Assembly: GCF_001870225.1 (NCBI RefSeq)
Contig: NZ_CP017675.1
Location: forward strand, 1,545,613 to 1,609,612
Origin: Gloeomargarita lithophora Alchichica-D10
GTDB lineage: Bacteria; Cyanobacteriota; Cyanobacteriia; Gloeomargaritales; Gloeomargaritaceae
Length of the DNA stretch: 64,000 nucleotides
Direction: 5' to 3'
Every line of letters begins with the position of its first letter. Positions within the stretch are counted from its first letter, which is position 1. A program made the translations under genes and the position numbers. Of this stretch, positions 44,493 through 53,925 are shown in pieces. Under the pieces are notes generated by a model. It was not told the DNA's origin and searched no databases. It saw nothing but the letters and a program-made list of their open reading frames with translations.

Positions 44493-46022
44493 GTGAAATG
44501 GTCAGTGCTCAGCCAACGGGTGGCGGTGGCGGTGGGTTTGGTAATTATTGCCCTCTGGGTGGTCGGGCCAGGGGCACGCTGGGTCACCCCTAGAATTCAG
44601 GATGTGGATGCCTTGGCCGGGTTTGTCAGTACCCTGGCGGAAGTTCTGGCCGGGGTGTTGGGGTTTACCATTTCCGCCGTTGCCATTGTGGTACAACTAA
44701 GTGCGGAACGATTTAGCCCCAAGGTGACGGAATTATTCCTGCGGGAACGCACCAATTTATTGACGATTTTATTTTTGATTATTGCCAATTTGATCAGCGT
44801 CTGGACGACCCTAGCGTTTGCTTTTGACCCCATCCCTTTTGGGTTGGTGGTGATTAACTTGCTGTTGGGCAGTATGGCGTTTATTATCCTCATTCCCTAC
44901 TTTATTTTTGTATTAGATTTTCTCCAACCTAGTTCAATTATCCAAAGTTTAGAACGCCAGGTACAGCAGGGGATTCAGCAACGGTTTAATCCAGCGGAAT
45001 CCCTCACTCAAATTACTGAAGCCCACCGCAGTTGTATATCCGCCTTGGGGGAATTTCGCTCCATTGCTATTAGTGCAATTCAACAACGGGATCAGGCAAT
45101 TATTCTAGGGTGTTTGGAAAGTCTGCGGGATTTAGCCATTTTTTATGGAGACTACAAATCCCAACTGCCAGCTATTTGGTTTCGCCTCACGCCACCGGTG
45201 TATAAAGATTCGGAATTTATCTCCGTAGATGCCATGAAACTGCGGGAAATTGAGGCACAAAAAATCTGGCTAGAAGTCAAGATTTTTCGCCAGTATCAAG
45301 GCATATTAACCAATTCATTGCTGGTATCGGCAGAAACCTGTACTTTAGTGGGAATTTGCACCCGGGAAATTGGCGAACAGGCTCTGGATTTAGGGCATGG
45401 GCATATTATTCATCTCACGGTAAAATTCTTTAATACCTATCTGCGTTTAGTGGTCAATCAACGGGATATTCGCGCCGGGTACAATATCATCAAACAATAT
45501 CGTTTATTGGCGGAACAATCCCTATTGCAAGGGTTTGATGCCACGGCTTTAGAAATAGGTCAACATTTCCGTTATTACAGTATTATTGCCTACAAAGCCA
45601 GTTTATTTTTTCTCTGTGAAACTTTTGCTTACGATTTGGGACATTTGGTGCAAACCTGCTCCAATTTAGGGGATGAAGTGCATCGCAGTTTACTCGATAT
45701 TTTCCTGAAAATTGACCAAGACCCGGAGAGCGAACAGCAGGAGCAATCCTCCCGCGGCGTGCGAAAATCCCAGGTCAAATTGGCAGCCTATTATCTCAGT
45801 CGGGGGGATAAATATCTGGCGGATTTGATTTTTCACGATATGCACCACGAACCCTATACGCGGGTGCAGATTATCTGTGAGGAACTCTTGTCAACGGGTG
45901 AGGATTTTTGGGAATTTACCGACCGGGGCGAGAGTTTTTATTATCTGGAACCGGAACTTCGCCCCTACGTGCAGGAATTTTTTAGTTGGTTTTACCCGCC
46001 GTCAGTTCCCGCTCCGGGATAA
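44493..46022 (+). CDS. DUF2254 domain-containing membrane protein
   Basis: A 509-residue protein starting at GTG. The first 160 residues hold four membrane helices (VAVAVGLVIIALWVVG, VLAGVLGFTISAVAIVVQL, LLTILFLIIANLISVW, LVVINLLLGSMAFIILIPY). The large remainder is helical and cytoplasmic. The organisation and VLGFTISAVAIVVQLSAERFSP match DUF2254, a family without assigned function. Its last 41 bases overlap the convergent gpmI gene. It is preceded by repeat elements, so its promoter may lie within them. Confidence 0.7.
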   Translation: MKWSVLSQRVAVAVGLVIIALWVVGPGARWVTPRIQDVDALAGFVSTLAEVLAGVLGFTISAVAIVVQLSAERFSPKVTELFLRERTNLLTILFLIIANLISVWTTLAFAFDPIPFGLVVINLLLGSMAFIILIPYFIFVLDFLQPSSIIQSLERQVQQGIQQRFNPAESLTQITEAHRSCISALGEFRSIAISAIQQRDQAIILGCLESLRDLAIFYGDYKSQLPAIWFRLTPPVYKDSEFISVDAMKLREIEAQKIWLEVKIFRQYQGILTNSLLVSAETCTLVGICTREIGEQALDLGHGHIIHLTVKFFNTYLRLVVNQRDIRAGYNIIKQYRLLAEQSLLQGFDATALEIGQHFRYYSIIAYKASLFFLCETFAYDLGHLVQTCSNLGDEVHRSLLDIFLKIDQDPESEQQEQSSRGVRKSQVKLAAYYLSRGDKYLADLIFHDMHHEPYTRVQIICEELLSTGEDFWEFTDRGESFYYLEPELRPYVQEFFSWFYPPSVPAPG

Positions 46023-47580
46023 CCTCGTAAGCCGCCGGAACAATCAGGGATTGGCCGGTCATTTCTGGGGGTTGGGGCAGACCTAAAATCTGCAAAATCG
46101 TGGGGGCAATATCCGCCAACCGCCCCCCTTGGCGCAGTTGCACTTCCCCCCCATGCCCCGGAATTTTGGCTCCCTCCCCTTCCACCACAATCAAAGGCAC
46201 GGGGTTGGTGGTGTGCGCTGTCCAGGGGTTACCCTGGTCGTCCCGCATGGTTTCGGCGTTACCGTGGTCGGCGGTGATCAGCACCGTAGCTCCGACTTGG
46301 CTGGCCGCCGTCAGCAATTGCCCCAAGCATTTATCCACGGTTTCAATGGCGGTAATGGCAGCCTCCATTTGCCCCGTATGGCCGACCATATCGGGATTGG
46401 CGTAGTTGACAATTAGCAAATCGTACTGCTTCGCTTTCAGGGCACCTACCACCGCTTCGGTCACGGATTGGGCAGACATGGCGGGTGCCCGGTCATAGGT
46501 GGCAACTTGGGGGCTGGGAATCATCAACCGCTCCTCGCCTGGGAAGGGCTGTTCCCGACCGCCGTTGAAAAAATAGGTGACATGGGCATATTTTTCGGTT
46601 TCGGCAGCGCGCAATTGCTTCAAGCCGTGGTTGGCCACCACCTCCCCCAGCAGATGGGGAAAACTTTGGGGCGCAAAAACCATCGGCACCGCCAAACTGG
46701 GGTCGTATTCCGTGAATGTGACCACCTCCAAGGGGTGCAAATCGGTGCGCGCAAAGCCCTGGAATTTTGGGTCAACCAACGCCCGCACCAACTGCCGCAT
46801 CCGGTCGGGACGGAAGTTGTAAAAAATCACCCCATCCCCGGTTTGAATGGCACCGGGGGTCAGCCGCACCGGTGGGATAAATTCGTCCGTCACCCCGTCC
46901 GCATAACTGGCGGTCAACAATTCCACCGCACCGATGCCTTTGCCCGCCCCATCCGTGGTCATCACCCCGTAGGCTTGCTGGATGCGCTCCCAGCGTTTAT
47001 CCCGGTCCATGGCGTAGTACCGACCGCTGACGGTGGCAATTTTGCCAATGCCCAAATGCGTTAGATAGGCTTGAATTTTCCCCAGATACTCTTGACCGGA
47101 GGTCGTCAGGGTGTCCCGCCCATCGGTGATCGCATGGACACACACCTGGTCAAACCCCTGCGCCTTGGCAAAATCCAACAGTGCCAACAGGTGATCCAGA
47201 TGGGAATGCACCCCCCCGGTGGAACACAACCCCACCAGATGCAGATTGCCCCCCCGCACCCGCACCCGCTCCGCCATTTCCAGCAACACCGGATGATGCA
47301 AAAATTCCCCCTCGGCGGCAGCATCGGAAATGCGGACAAACTCCTGGGGCACCACCCGCCCCGCCCCTAAATTCAAATGCCCCACCTCGGAATTACCCAT
47401 TTGCCCCACTGGTAACCCCACATCCCGCCCGGACGCTTGGATGAGCGCATGGGGATAGGCCTGCCAGAGGCTATCCATCACCGGCGTTTTCGCCCGGGCA
47501 ATCGCATTCGCTGTCGGGTCTTCCCGATAACCCCAACCATCCAAAATTACCAAAACAACCGGGGCAGCAGGGTGGGACAT
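45982..47580 (-). CDS. gpmI: 2,3-bisphosphoglycerate-independent phosphoglycerate mutase
   Basis: A 532-residue metalloenzyme of the alkaline phosphatase superfamily that interconverts 3- and 2-phosphoglycerate in lower glycolysis. The N-terminus VVLVILDGWGYRE holds the metal Asp, VGQMGNSEVGHLNLGAGR the phospho-Ser64, and LITADHGNAETM the second metal site. Length is normal with a short C-terminal extension (VIPERELTAGKTN). The ATG at 47580 is chosen over a TTG two codons upstream. It converges on the DUF2254 gene with a 41-bp overlap. Confidence 0.95.
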   Translation of the reverse strand: MSHPAAPVVLVILDGWGYREDPTANAIARAKTPVMDSLWQAYPHALIQASGRDVGLPVGQMGNSEVGHLNLGAGRVVPQEFVRISDAAAEGEFLHHPVLLEMAERVRVRGGNLHLVGLCSTGGVHSHLDHLLALLDFAKAQGFDQVCVHAITDGRDTLTTSGQEYLGKIQAYLTHLGIGKIATVSGRYYAMDRDKRWERIQQAYGVMTTDGAGKGIGAVELLTASYADGVTDEFIPPVRLTPGAIQTGDGVIFYNFRPDRMRQLVRALVDPKFQGFARTDLHPLEVVTFTEYDPSLAVPMVFAPQSFPHLLGEVVANHGLKQLRAAETEKYAHVTYFFNGGREQPFPGEERLMIPSPQVATYDRAPAMSAQSVTEAVVGALKAKQYDLLIVNYANPDMVGHTGQMEAAITAIETVDKCLGQLLTAASQVGATVLITADHGNAETMRDDQGNPWTAHTTNPVPLIVVEGEGAKIPGHGGEVQLRQGGRLADIAPTILQILGLPQPPEMTGQSLIVPAAYEVIPERELTAGKTN

Positions 47581-47681
47581 AAGCAATTCTCTTTGGGGAT
47601 GGATTTTGTCCTTTATGATACTATTTACGATGAAATCCCCCCAAATGGCAAATCCTGAGGATCAGGCCATCACCGCAACCC

Positions 47682-47784
47682 CTATAGCAATCCCACCCGA
47701 TTGGCGAACAAATATTCAGAAGAACCAAGTACGGGGGCGGCGCCCCTGCGACCGCTGTTCAAAATTGAATTAGGATTGCTATAG
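47682..47784. repeat. Interspersed repeat element, copy 9 (CTATAGCAATCC-ended)
   Basis: A 103-bp element with the clearest terminal inverted repeats of the family: ctatagcaatccca at the left and taggattgctatag at the right. The interior reads cccgattggcgaac, gaaccaagtacgggggcggcgcccctgcgaccgctg (given as two parts: gaaccaagtacggggg, cggcgcccctgcgaccgctg). It contains no reading frame of note. It lies between gpmI and the DM13 gene, upstream of gpmI. Confidence 0.75.
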
Positions 47785-47836
47785 CTCCTCAAAAAATTCG
47801 CCATCCCCCAGCCCTTGCCAGGGGATGCATCGGCTC

Positions 47837-48286
47837 TTACTTAATCGGGGCGTAACCAATGGTGGCATTCGCCATCCGACACCAAATCACCACCGACTTG
47901 TAGTTTTTCACATTCACAATGTCGGGAATGGGATACTGCTGTGCCCCCTTGAATTTTTGTAATTTACCCAAATTGATAAACCCGTTCATCGCTTTGTAGG
48001 ACCTGGGGGGGTTGGCTAAAGGCTCCAATATCACGTGGAGGTCTGGAGCCTGCTCCTTAGTGCTAAATGCCCCATCAATTTGCAGAAATTTACGCCCTCC
48101 CTCTTCCACAATCGTCGCCATGCCCGTCGTGGGAGCTTCCCCTTTCATAAACGCACCACTGGCTAAGGTGGCCATTTTCGCTTGGCTGATGAGTGGGGCT
48201 GGCCGGGATTGGCTGGGGAATTGAGCCAACAACGTCCCCGTTACGAGTACCGCCGTGGCAGTCCCTAAAACATACGTTAATTTCAT
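47837..48286 (-). CDS. DM13 domain-containing secreted protein
   Basis: A 149-residue protein with a signal peptide (residues 1-21, YVLGTATAVLVTGTLLA) and a DM13 domain from about residue 40: SGAFMKGEAPTTGMA, APDLHVILEP, INLGKLQKFKGAQQYPIP and the C-terminal YKSVVIWCRMANATIGYAPI. In other bacteria DM13 domains are suggested to act in extracytoplasmic redox reactions through the conserved Cys (here in VIWC). The partner is unknown. It is a single-gene unit. Confidence 0.8.
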   Translation of the reverse strand: MKLTYVLGTATAVLVTGTLLAQFPSQSRPAPLISQAKMATLASGAFMKGEAPTTGMATIVEEGGRKFLQIDGAFSTKEQAPDLHVILEPLANPPRSYKAMNGFINLGKLQKFKGAQQYPIPDIVNVKNYKSVVIWCRMANATIGYAPIK

Positions 48287-48475
48287 GGGTTACCTCAGGA
48301 TTAAAACAACCAGTTTGTACCGTGATTATAGGGGTAGTTTCTTATCAAAACACGGGCGATGTAAGAATAGAGCATATTCCCCTAGCCCATGATTTTTTCA
48401 CCTATCTTTGGAAAATTGAACGAGTTAAAAGGGGTAGGAAAAATCGCTTCCCGCACCACAATCTTGATCCCAGCC

Positions 48476-49027
48476 CTAGCGGTCACCACACCCCAGGTGC
48501 TGGTTGGCGACCTGTTGCACCTGGGCGGCCAATCGGGGCAGGAGGGTCTGCGCTTCGGCGTGATGGATGATGTGACCATTGATGCGTACATTTGGCCCCT
48601 GCTTGCAGGCTTTTTGACAACCGCTCCCTGCCAAAAAGACCCATTCCTCCCAACCCTGCGCCCGGATCATTTCGCCCAATTCTTGCAATAACTCGCCTCC
48701 CCCCTGCTGGCGACAGTTGCCCTTTTGACAAACCTCGACCCGACAGGCGGGTTGGGTAGCGGCCATGCTTTTCGCCAGGGCGGGGGGGGACACCAGCAAT
48801 TCCACCCCCGGAAACAAAATAATATCCGTGGCTTGCCAACTATGGTCATGCCAACGTACTGCGACTTTTACCCCCATGCCCACCACCAATTCCCGCATTA
48901 ACCCCGCCCGCATATACTTGGGCAGTTTCACCTGATGCTCCTGTTCCCCATCCCGCAGACGGATAAATTTTAATTTCCCTTTCCCCGTAGGCCAAAACCC
49001 CACAAATGTCCCCGTCAAAATTTGCAT
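48476..49027 (-). CDS. Thioredoxin-like [2Fe-2S] ferredoxin domain protein
   Basis: A 183-residue protein. The first 95 residues are beta-rich (ILTGTFVGFWPTGKGKLKFI) and probably bind a partner. The C-terminal 80 residues have CRVEVCQKGNCRQQGG and later GSGCQKACKQGPNV, the cysteine pattern of thioredoxin-like 2Fe-2S ferredoxins. An electron-transfer or sensing role is likely, but the pathway is unknown. I start at the ATG at 49027 (MQILTGTF); an in-frame ATG six codons upstream is also possible. Confidence 0.75.
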   Translation of the reverse strand: MQILTGTFVGFWPTGKGKLKFIRLRDGEQEHQVKLPKYMRAGLMRELVVGMGVKVAVRWHDHSWQATDIILFPGVELLVSPPALAKSMAATQPACRVEVCQKGNCRQQGGGELLQELGEMIRAQGWEEWVFLAGSGCQKACKQGPNVRINGHIIHHAEAQTLLPRLAAQVQQVANQHLGCGDR

Positions 49028-49163
49028 AATGATATTTATATGCAATAGTTCATCTTTAGTATAAAGGAATAGCGAAGCCTTTGACTAGGGGAACCAGGCG
49101 ATCAAACCGCCACTCGGTCACTATTTACACTAGAGACAATGATGGATGAGGCTGGCTACCGGC

Positions 49164-49826
49164 ATGAGAATCATTCACGTTGTCCCCTGGGCACGGGTTC
49201 CCTACCCGCAGGCGTGGGCGTGGCAGAAAGCCCAGGTGCAACAACGGCTGGACACCCCGGAATTGCCGGATATTTTGGCTCTGTTAGAACACGAGCCGGT
49301 TTATACCCTGGGGCAGGGTGCTTCGTTGGATTTTTTGCGGTTTCCCCTCGGCAGTATGGGCATTCCCGTCTATCGCACGGAGCGGGGCGGGGAAGTTACC
49401 TATCACGGGCCGGGGCAGGTGGTGGGCTATCCGATTTTGCGCCTGAAACATTACGGGTTGGATGTACACCAGTATTTACGTTGTTTGGAACAGGCAATTA
49501 TAAATGTAATGCAAGAATATCGCATCCCCGGAGAACGAAAATTGGGCTACACCGGGGTGTGGGTGGGGGATACCAAGGTGGCCGCCATCGGCATTAAGGT
49601 GCGGCGGGGGGTAACGATGCACGGGTTTGCCCTGAATGTTTGTACCGATTTAACCGCCTTTGACCGGATTGTGCCCTGTGGGATACGGGGGTACGGGGTG
49701 GGGAATTTGGGGCAATTTTGCCCGGATATTGACCTGGGGGCAGTGCGAGCGGGTTTGGTTCACACTTTGGGGGCGGTTTTGGGGGCAGACATGGAGCAGG
49801 GGGACACTATTTCGATAAGATGCTAA
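49164..49826 (+). CDS. lipB: Octanoyltransferase LipB
   Basis: A 220-residue enzyme that moves the octanoyl group from acyl carrier protein to lipoyl domains. [19 protein letters not shown] (residues 74-92) is the family signature. Catalytic Lys138 lies in DTKVAAIG and Cys172 in VPCGIRG. The start [14 protein letters not shown] gives the usual short N-terminus; an ATG six codons upstream is possible. It lies 22 bp before acpP, the source of its substrate carrier, and the acpP-fabF pair, so the cluster is a coherent fatty-acid/lipoate unit. Confidence 0.92.
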   Translation: MRIIHVVPWARVPYPQAWAWQKAQVQQRLDTPELPDILALLEHEPVYTLGQGASLDFLRFPLGSMGIPVYRTERGGEVTYHGPGQVVGYPILRLKHYGLDVHQYLRCLEQAIINVMQEYRIPGERKLGYTGVWVGDTKVAAIGIKVRRGVTMHGFALNVCTDLTAFDRIVPCGIRGYGVGNLGQFCPDIDLGAVRAGLVHTLGAVLGADMEQGDTISIRC

Positions 49827-49848
49827 GGATACCCAATGGAGTTGTGGC

Positions 49849-50097
49849 ATGGACAAACAGGAAATTCTCACCGAAGTGCAAAAAATCGTGGCGGACACCC
49901 TGGATGTGGAATTGGAGAAGGTGACCCCAGAGGCGAATTTTGCCAACGACTTGGGGGCGGATTCCCTGGCCACCGTGGATTTGGTGATGAAATTGGAAGA
50001 GTCTTTTGATATTGAAATTCCTGACAGTGCCGCCGAGCAGATCACGACGGTACAGCAGGCGGTGGATTATATTGCCCAGCAGAAGGTCGTGGCCTAG
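49849..50097 (+). CDS. acpP: Acyl carrier protein
   Basis: An 82-residue acidic four-helix protein that carries growing fatty-acyl chains on phosphopantetheine attached to Ser39 in the [11 protein letters not shown] motif. [20 protein letters not shown] and [20 protein letters not shown] are typical. It lies 4 bp upstream of fabF and just downstream of lipB. Confidence 0.96.
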   Translation: MDKQEILTEVQKIVADTLDVELEKVTPEANFANDLGADSLATVDLVMKLEESFDIEIPDSAAEQITTVQQAVDYIAQQKVVA

Positions 50098-50101
50098 GTC
50101 A

Positions 50102-51349
50102 ATGGCAAGTCGGGAACGGGTGGTAGTCACGGGGCTGGGGGCGATTACACCCCTGGGGAATAGCGTGGCCGATTATTGGGCGGGTTTGCTGGCGGGGCGC
50201 AGTGGCATCGGCCCGGTGACTTTGTTTGACGCATCCCAGCAGGATTGTCGGATTGCCGGGGAGGTAAAAGACTTTGACCCCTGCGCCTACCTGGAACGGC
50301 GGGATGCCAAGCGCATGGATCGGTTTGCCCAGTTTGGGGTCTGTGCCAGTTTGCAAGCGGTGCAGGATGCGGGGCTGACCATCACGGCGGCGAATGCCCC
50401 CCAGGTGGGGGTGATGCTGGGCACCGGCATCGGGGGATTGCGGATCATGGAGGAGCAGGAGCAGGTGTTGCTGACCAAAGGCCCTGGTCGCTGTAGCCCC
50501 TTTACCGTGCCGATGATGATTTGCAATATGGCCGCCGGGTTGACCGCCATTCATACGGGAGCCAAAGGCCCGAATTCCTGTCCCGTGACCGCCTGTGCCG
50601 CCGGTGCTAATGCGATTGGGGATGCCCTGCGCCTGATCCAGCAGGGGTATGTGCAGGCGATGATTTGTGGGGGAACCGAGGGAGCCGTTACCCCCCTGGG
50701 TCTGGCCGCCTTTGCCGCCTGTAAGGCCATTTCATTACGGAATGACGAACCGACCTTGGCCTCGCGCCCCTTTGACCGGGGACGGGATGGGTTTGTGTTG
50801 GGGGAAGGGGCGGGGGTGTTGATTTTGGAAGCCCTCAGCCATGCCCAGCGGCGGGGTGCCCGGATTTATGCGGAACTGGTGGGGTATGGTTCCACCTGTG
50901 ATGCCTACCATATTACTGCGCCCACGCCGGACGGGGAGGGAGCCATTCGAGCGATGGAACTGGCACTCAAAGACGGCCATCTCAGCCCCGACCAGGTGAG
51001 TTATATCAATGCCCACGGCACCAGTACCCCGGCCAACGATGTGACGGAAACTAAGGCCATCAAAACAGCCCTGGGGGATCACGCCTATCGGATTGCCGTG
51101 AGTTCCACCAAATCCATGACCGGCCATCTGCTGGGTGGTTCCGGGGGGATCGAAGCGGTGGCGACGGTGCTGGCGATGGTTCACGACCAGGTGCCGCCAA
51201 CGATTAACCTCAACGACCCCGACCCGGAGTGCGACCTGGATTATGTGCCCCACCAAGCCCGTGCCCTGGCGGTGGACGTGGCTTTGTCCAATTCCTTTGG
51301 GTTTGGCGGCCACAATGCCACCCTAGCCTTTCGCAAATTTCGGGCTTGA
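50102..51349 (+). CDS. fabF: Beta-ketoacyl-ACP synthase II
   Basis: A 415-residue condensing enzyme of fatty-acid elongation. The active-site Cys165 sits in PVTACAAGANAIGDA, and the histidines in YINAHGTSTPANDVTE and STKSMTGHLLGGSGG, with the Lys in the latter motif. The ATG at 50102 begins MASRERVVVTGLGAITPLGN, the usual start; the longer open frame reaches back into acpP and is not real. The stop is followed one base later by a Nudix gene, which is probably co-transcribed. Confidence 0.95.
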   Translation: MASRERVVVTGLGAITPLGNSVADYWAGLLAGRSGIGPVTLFDASQQDCRIAGEVKDFDPCAYLERRDAKRMDRFAQFGVCASLQAVQDAGLTITAANAPQVGVMLGTGIGGLRIMEEQEQVLLTKGPGRCSPFTVPMMICNMAAGLTAIHTGAKGPNSCPVTACAAGANAIGDALRLIQQGYVQAMICGGTEGAVTPLGLAAFAACKAISLRNDEPTLASRPFDRGRDGFVLGEGAGVLILEALSHAQRRGARIYAELVGYGSTCDAYHITAPTPDGEGAIRAMELALKDGHLSPDQVSYINAHGTSTPANDVTETKAIKTALGDHAYRIAVSSTKSMTGHLLGGSGGIEAVATVLAMVHDQVPPTINLNDPDPECDLDYVPHQARALAVDVALSNSFGFGGHNATLAFRKFRA

Positions 51350-51350
51350 T

Positions 51351-51788
51351 ATGGGCTGGAGCGAGCGGATTCGGGTGTTGGCTTTGGGGTTAATCCAACG
51401 GGACAACCGGGTATTTTTATCCGAAGGCTATGACCCGGCTCGCCAACTTACCTTTTACCGGGCGTTGGGGGGTGGGGTGGATTTCGGGGAACCGAGTGCA
51501 GTAGCCCTAGAACGGGAATTTCAGGAAGAATTGCAGGCGGAACTGCAAGATATTGAATATCTGGGTTGTTTGGAGAATATTTTTACCTTCAATGGCCATT
51601 CAGGGCATGAGGTCATTCAACTGTATCGCTGTGGGTTTGTTGACCCCAAGTTTTATGAACGAGAAATCCTCACATTTCAAGAAGGGGAACGCCAGAAAAT
51701 CGCCCGCTGGGTGGAGGTGGAACCCCTATTAAATGGGGAATTGACCCTTTATCCTGAGGGGTTTAGCCAGTATTTAACCCTTGATTGA
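51351..51788 (+). CDS. NUDIX hydrolase
   Basis: A 145-residue protein with the Nudix box at about residues 40-62: GGGVDFGEPSAVALEREFQEEL (given as GGGVDFGEPSAV then ALEREFQEEL), which fits GX5EX7REUXEE apart from the final glycine position. It hydrolyses a nucleoside diphosphate linked to another group; the substrate is unknown. It follows fabF with a one-base gap and may be translated from the same mRNA. Confidence 0.85.
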   Translation: MGWSERIRVLALGLIQRDNRVFLSEGYDPARQLTFYRALGGGVDFGEPSAVALEREFQEELQAELQDIEYLGCLENIFTFNGHSGHEVIQLYRCGFVDPKFYEREILTFQEGERQKIARWVEVEPLLNGELTLYPEGFSQYLTLD

Positions 51789-51991
51789 CCGGGGAATCTT
51801 TTTTCGGACACCACTAAGAAGATGATTGCCAATAATTATAAAAGTGCCTTGCTGTTTTATATCGTTTTATATTGTATAGACAAATATCATCACGCTCCCA
51901 GACTAAAAATCCCTTAAGAATGGGCAAAGCGACTTGTCACCGACCCAAAAACCCCACTACACTAGGGGGGCATGTAACGCAGGGATTTCCC

Positions 51992-53611
51992 ATGACCGAG
52001 GCACCCACACTTTCTCGTCGTACCCCCTACCAGCCCCAAAACCGGCGGCGCATCCTGTGCGTGTTTCCCCGCTATAGTCCTTCGTTTGGCACTTTTCACC
52101 ATGCCTATGGCCTGATGCCGGGGGTAAAAGGCTTTATGCCGCCCCAGGGGTTGTTGGTGGTGTCGGCCTACCTGCCGGAGTCCTGGGAGGTGCGCCTGAT
52201 TGATGAAAATATCCGACCGGCTCGGTGGTGGGATTATCGCTGGGCGGATGGGGTGATCATTAGTGGGATGCACATTCAAAAGCCACAAATTTTAGAAATC
52301 AATCGCAAAGCCCATCAGCACGGCAAAATTACCGCCCTGGGGGGACCATCCGTGTCCGGGTGCCCGGAGTATTATCCGCAGGTGGATTTGCTGCATCTGG
52401 GGGAATTGGGGGATGCCACCGATGCCATGATTGCCCATTTTGATCACCATACCGAGCGACCGGCGCAACAAATTATTTTTCAAACGAAAGAGCGGGTGCC
52501 CTTGAGTGAATTTCCCATCCCCGCCTACGAAAAACTGCCTTTGGGTCAGTATTTTATCGGCAGTGTGCAATTTTCCAGCGGTTGTCCCTACCACTGTGAA
52601 TTTTGTGATATTCCCGCCCTATATGGCAACAATCCCCGCTTGAAAACCCCCCAACAAATCATAGTGGAACTGGATACAATTTTGGCGGCGGGCAATCCGG
52701 GGGCAATTTATTTTGTGGATGATAATTTTATCGGCAATCGCAAGGCAATCACCCAATTATTACCCCATTTGATTGATTGGCAAAAAGAGCGGGGCTATCC
52801 GGTGCAATTTGCCTGTGAAGCGACCTTGAATTTGGCGCAAAGTCCCAAAATTTTAGCCATGATGCGGGAAGCCTATTTCTGCACCGTATTCTGTGGCATT
52901 GAAACCCCCGAACCAGAAGCGTTACATTCCATTTCTAAAGACCATAATTTGAGTTTACCCATCCTCCAGGGGGTGAAAATTCTCAACAGCTATGGCCTGG
53001 AAGTGGTATCGGGAATTATCCTGGGTTTAGACACGGATACGGCGATGACGGGCGACCGGATTTTGGAATTTATCCGTTTATCTCAAATTCCCATGCTGAC
53101 GATTAACCTGCTTTATGCCCTGCCCAAAACACCCCTATGGGAGCGGTTAGAAAAAGCGGGACGGTTGGTATTTGATGACGAGCGGGAATCGAATGTGAAT
53201 TTCCTTTTGCCCCACGAACAGGTGGTCGCCATGTGGCGTAAATGTATCACCCAAGCCTACACCCCAGAATTTGTTTATGAGCGGTTTGCCTACAATTTGG
53301 AGCATACTTATCCCAATCGGATTCAGGTGCCCAATAGTCCCGCCCGCACTTCCCTGGCAAATATTATCAAAGGGCTGGGGTTGATGTTTAATATCCTGCT
53401 CAAAGTGGGGTTGCTGAGTGACTATCGGGGGACGTTTTGGCAGTTTGCGAAACCCGCTTTTCAGAAGGGGCAAATTGAATATATTATCAGCACGGCTTTG
53501 GTGAGTCATCATTTAATTAAGTTTGCCCGGGAATGCAGTCAAGGTCAAGAATCCGCCTCGTTCTACTCCCAAAAAGTGCGTCAACCCGTAGCCGTGACCA
53601 CCAGTTATTAA
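51992..53611 (+). CDS. hpnP: B12-binding radical SAM protein, probable hopanoid C-2 methylase (HpnP)
   Basis: A 539-residue protein. The N-terminal B12-binding-type region (about 20-150) reads RILCVFPRYSPSFGTF, PPQGLLVVSAYLPESWEV and LGGPSVSGCPEYYP. The radical SAM cluster is C198-PYH-C202-EF-C205, followed by IPALYGNNPRLKTP, YFVDDNFIGNRKA and IILGLDTDT. The C-terminal region with FVYERFAYNLEHTYPNRI resembles DUF4070. Wording and order agree with HpnP, which adds the C-2 methyl group to hopanoids, rather than the more common cyanobacterial B12-radical-SAM paralogues. This is from memory of the family, not a search. I start at 51992 (MTEAPTLSRR); an open frame extends 40 codons upstream. Confidence 0.6.
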   Translation: MTEAPTLSRRTPYQPQNRRRILCVFPRYSPSFGTFHHAYGLMPGVKGFMPPQGLLVVSAYLPESWEVRLIDENIRPARWWDYRWADGVIISGMHIQKPQILEINRKAHQHGKITALGGPSVSGCPEYYPQVDLLHLGELGDATDAMIAHFDHHTERPAQQIIFQTKERVPLSEFPIPAYEKLPLGQYFIGSVQFSSGCPYHCEFCDIPALYGNNPRLKTPQQIIVELDTILAAGNPGAIYFVDDNFIGNRKAITQLLPHLIDWQKERGYPVQFACEATLNLAQSPKILAMMREAYFCTVFCGIETPEPEALHSISKDHNLSLPILQGVKILNSYGLEVVSGIILGLDTDTAMTGDRILEFIRLSQIPMLTINLLYALPKTPLWERLEKAGRLVFDDERESNVNFLLPHEQVVAMWRKCITQAYTPEFVYERFAYNLEHTYPNRIQVPNSPARTSLANIIKGLGLMFNILLKVGLLSDYRGTFWQFAKPAFQKGQIEYIISTALVSHHLIKFARECSQGQESASFYSQKVRQPVAVTTSY

Positions 53612-53682
53612 GTGATAACCGTTTTAATCAAAAACAGCCAACCAGTGAGAGCCAAAATCCTAAAACTATCGTTGGTTCAGCT

Positions 53683-53778
53683 TCAATGGGCATGAGCAAC
53701 AAGTGCCTCTTGAATCCGCTGGGGGAGATGGGCGAGGATAACTTTAGCATTAGTGGGGGAAAATTGGATTTTATTCAT
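53683..53778 (-). pseudogene. Short, possibly truncated antitoxin-like ORF
   Basis: A 31-codon minus-strand frame: MNKIQFSPTNAKVILAHLPQ and then RIQEALVAHAH and stop. It resembles the N-terminus of small cyanobacterial antitoxin-like proteins that read SPTNAK..LPQRxQEAL and normally continue further. A shift of frame after VAHA would extend it by about 20 residues (IEAEPTIVLG). It is therefore either a broken gene or a very short one. It lies between hpnP and a repeat element. Confidence 0.35.
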
Positions 53779-53805
53779 AATATGTCCACATTCTGATTAT
53801 TTTAA

Positions 53806-53925
53806 CTATAGCAATATGACACGATTGGCGTTAGCCTGCGTGCCGTAGGCATACAGAAATTCCACAGAACCAAGGGCGGGGGTGCCCCGGCGACCGCTTT
53901 TTACCATTCCAATGGGATTGGGAAA
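53806..53925. repeat. Interspersed repeat element, copy 10
   Basis: Begins ctatagcaatatgacacgat, the same end as the tandem copies at 63810-64000 (in inverted orientation). It then has a hairpin gcctgcg/cgtaggc, gaaattccacagaaccaagg, and the core gcgggggtgccccggcgaccgc. The right end is degenerate and runs up to the stop codon of the next gene at 53926. Confidence 0.65.

Noticed and set aside
48193..48570. 125-codon plus-strand reading frame between the DM13 and 2Fe-2S genes
   Set aside because: It overlaps both genes antisense and its translation shows no domain or plausible start signal.
50006..50101. Longer start of fabF inside acpP
   Set aside because: The extension is an Arg-rich out-of-frame reading of acpP; FabF proteins start at MASRERVVVTG.
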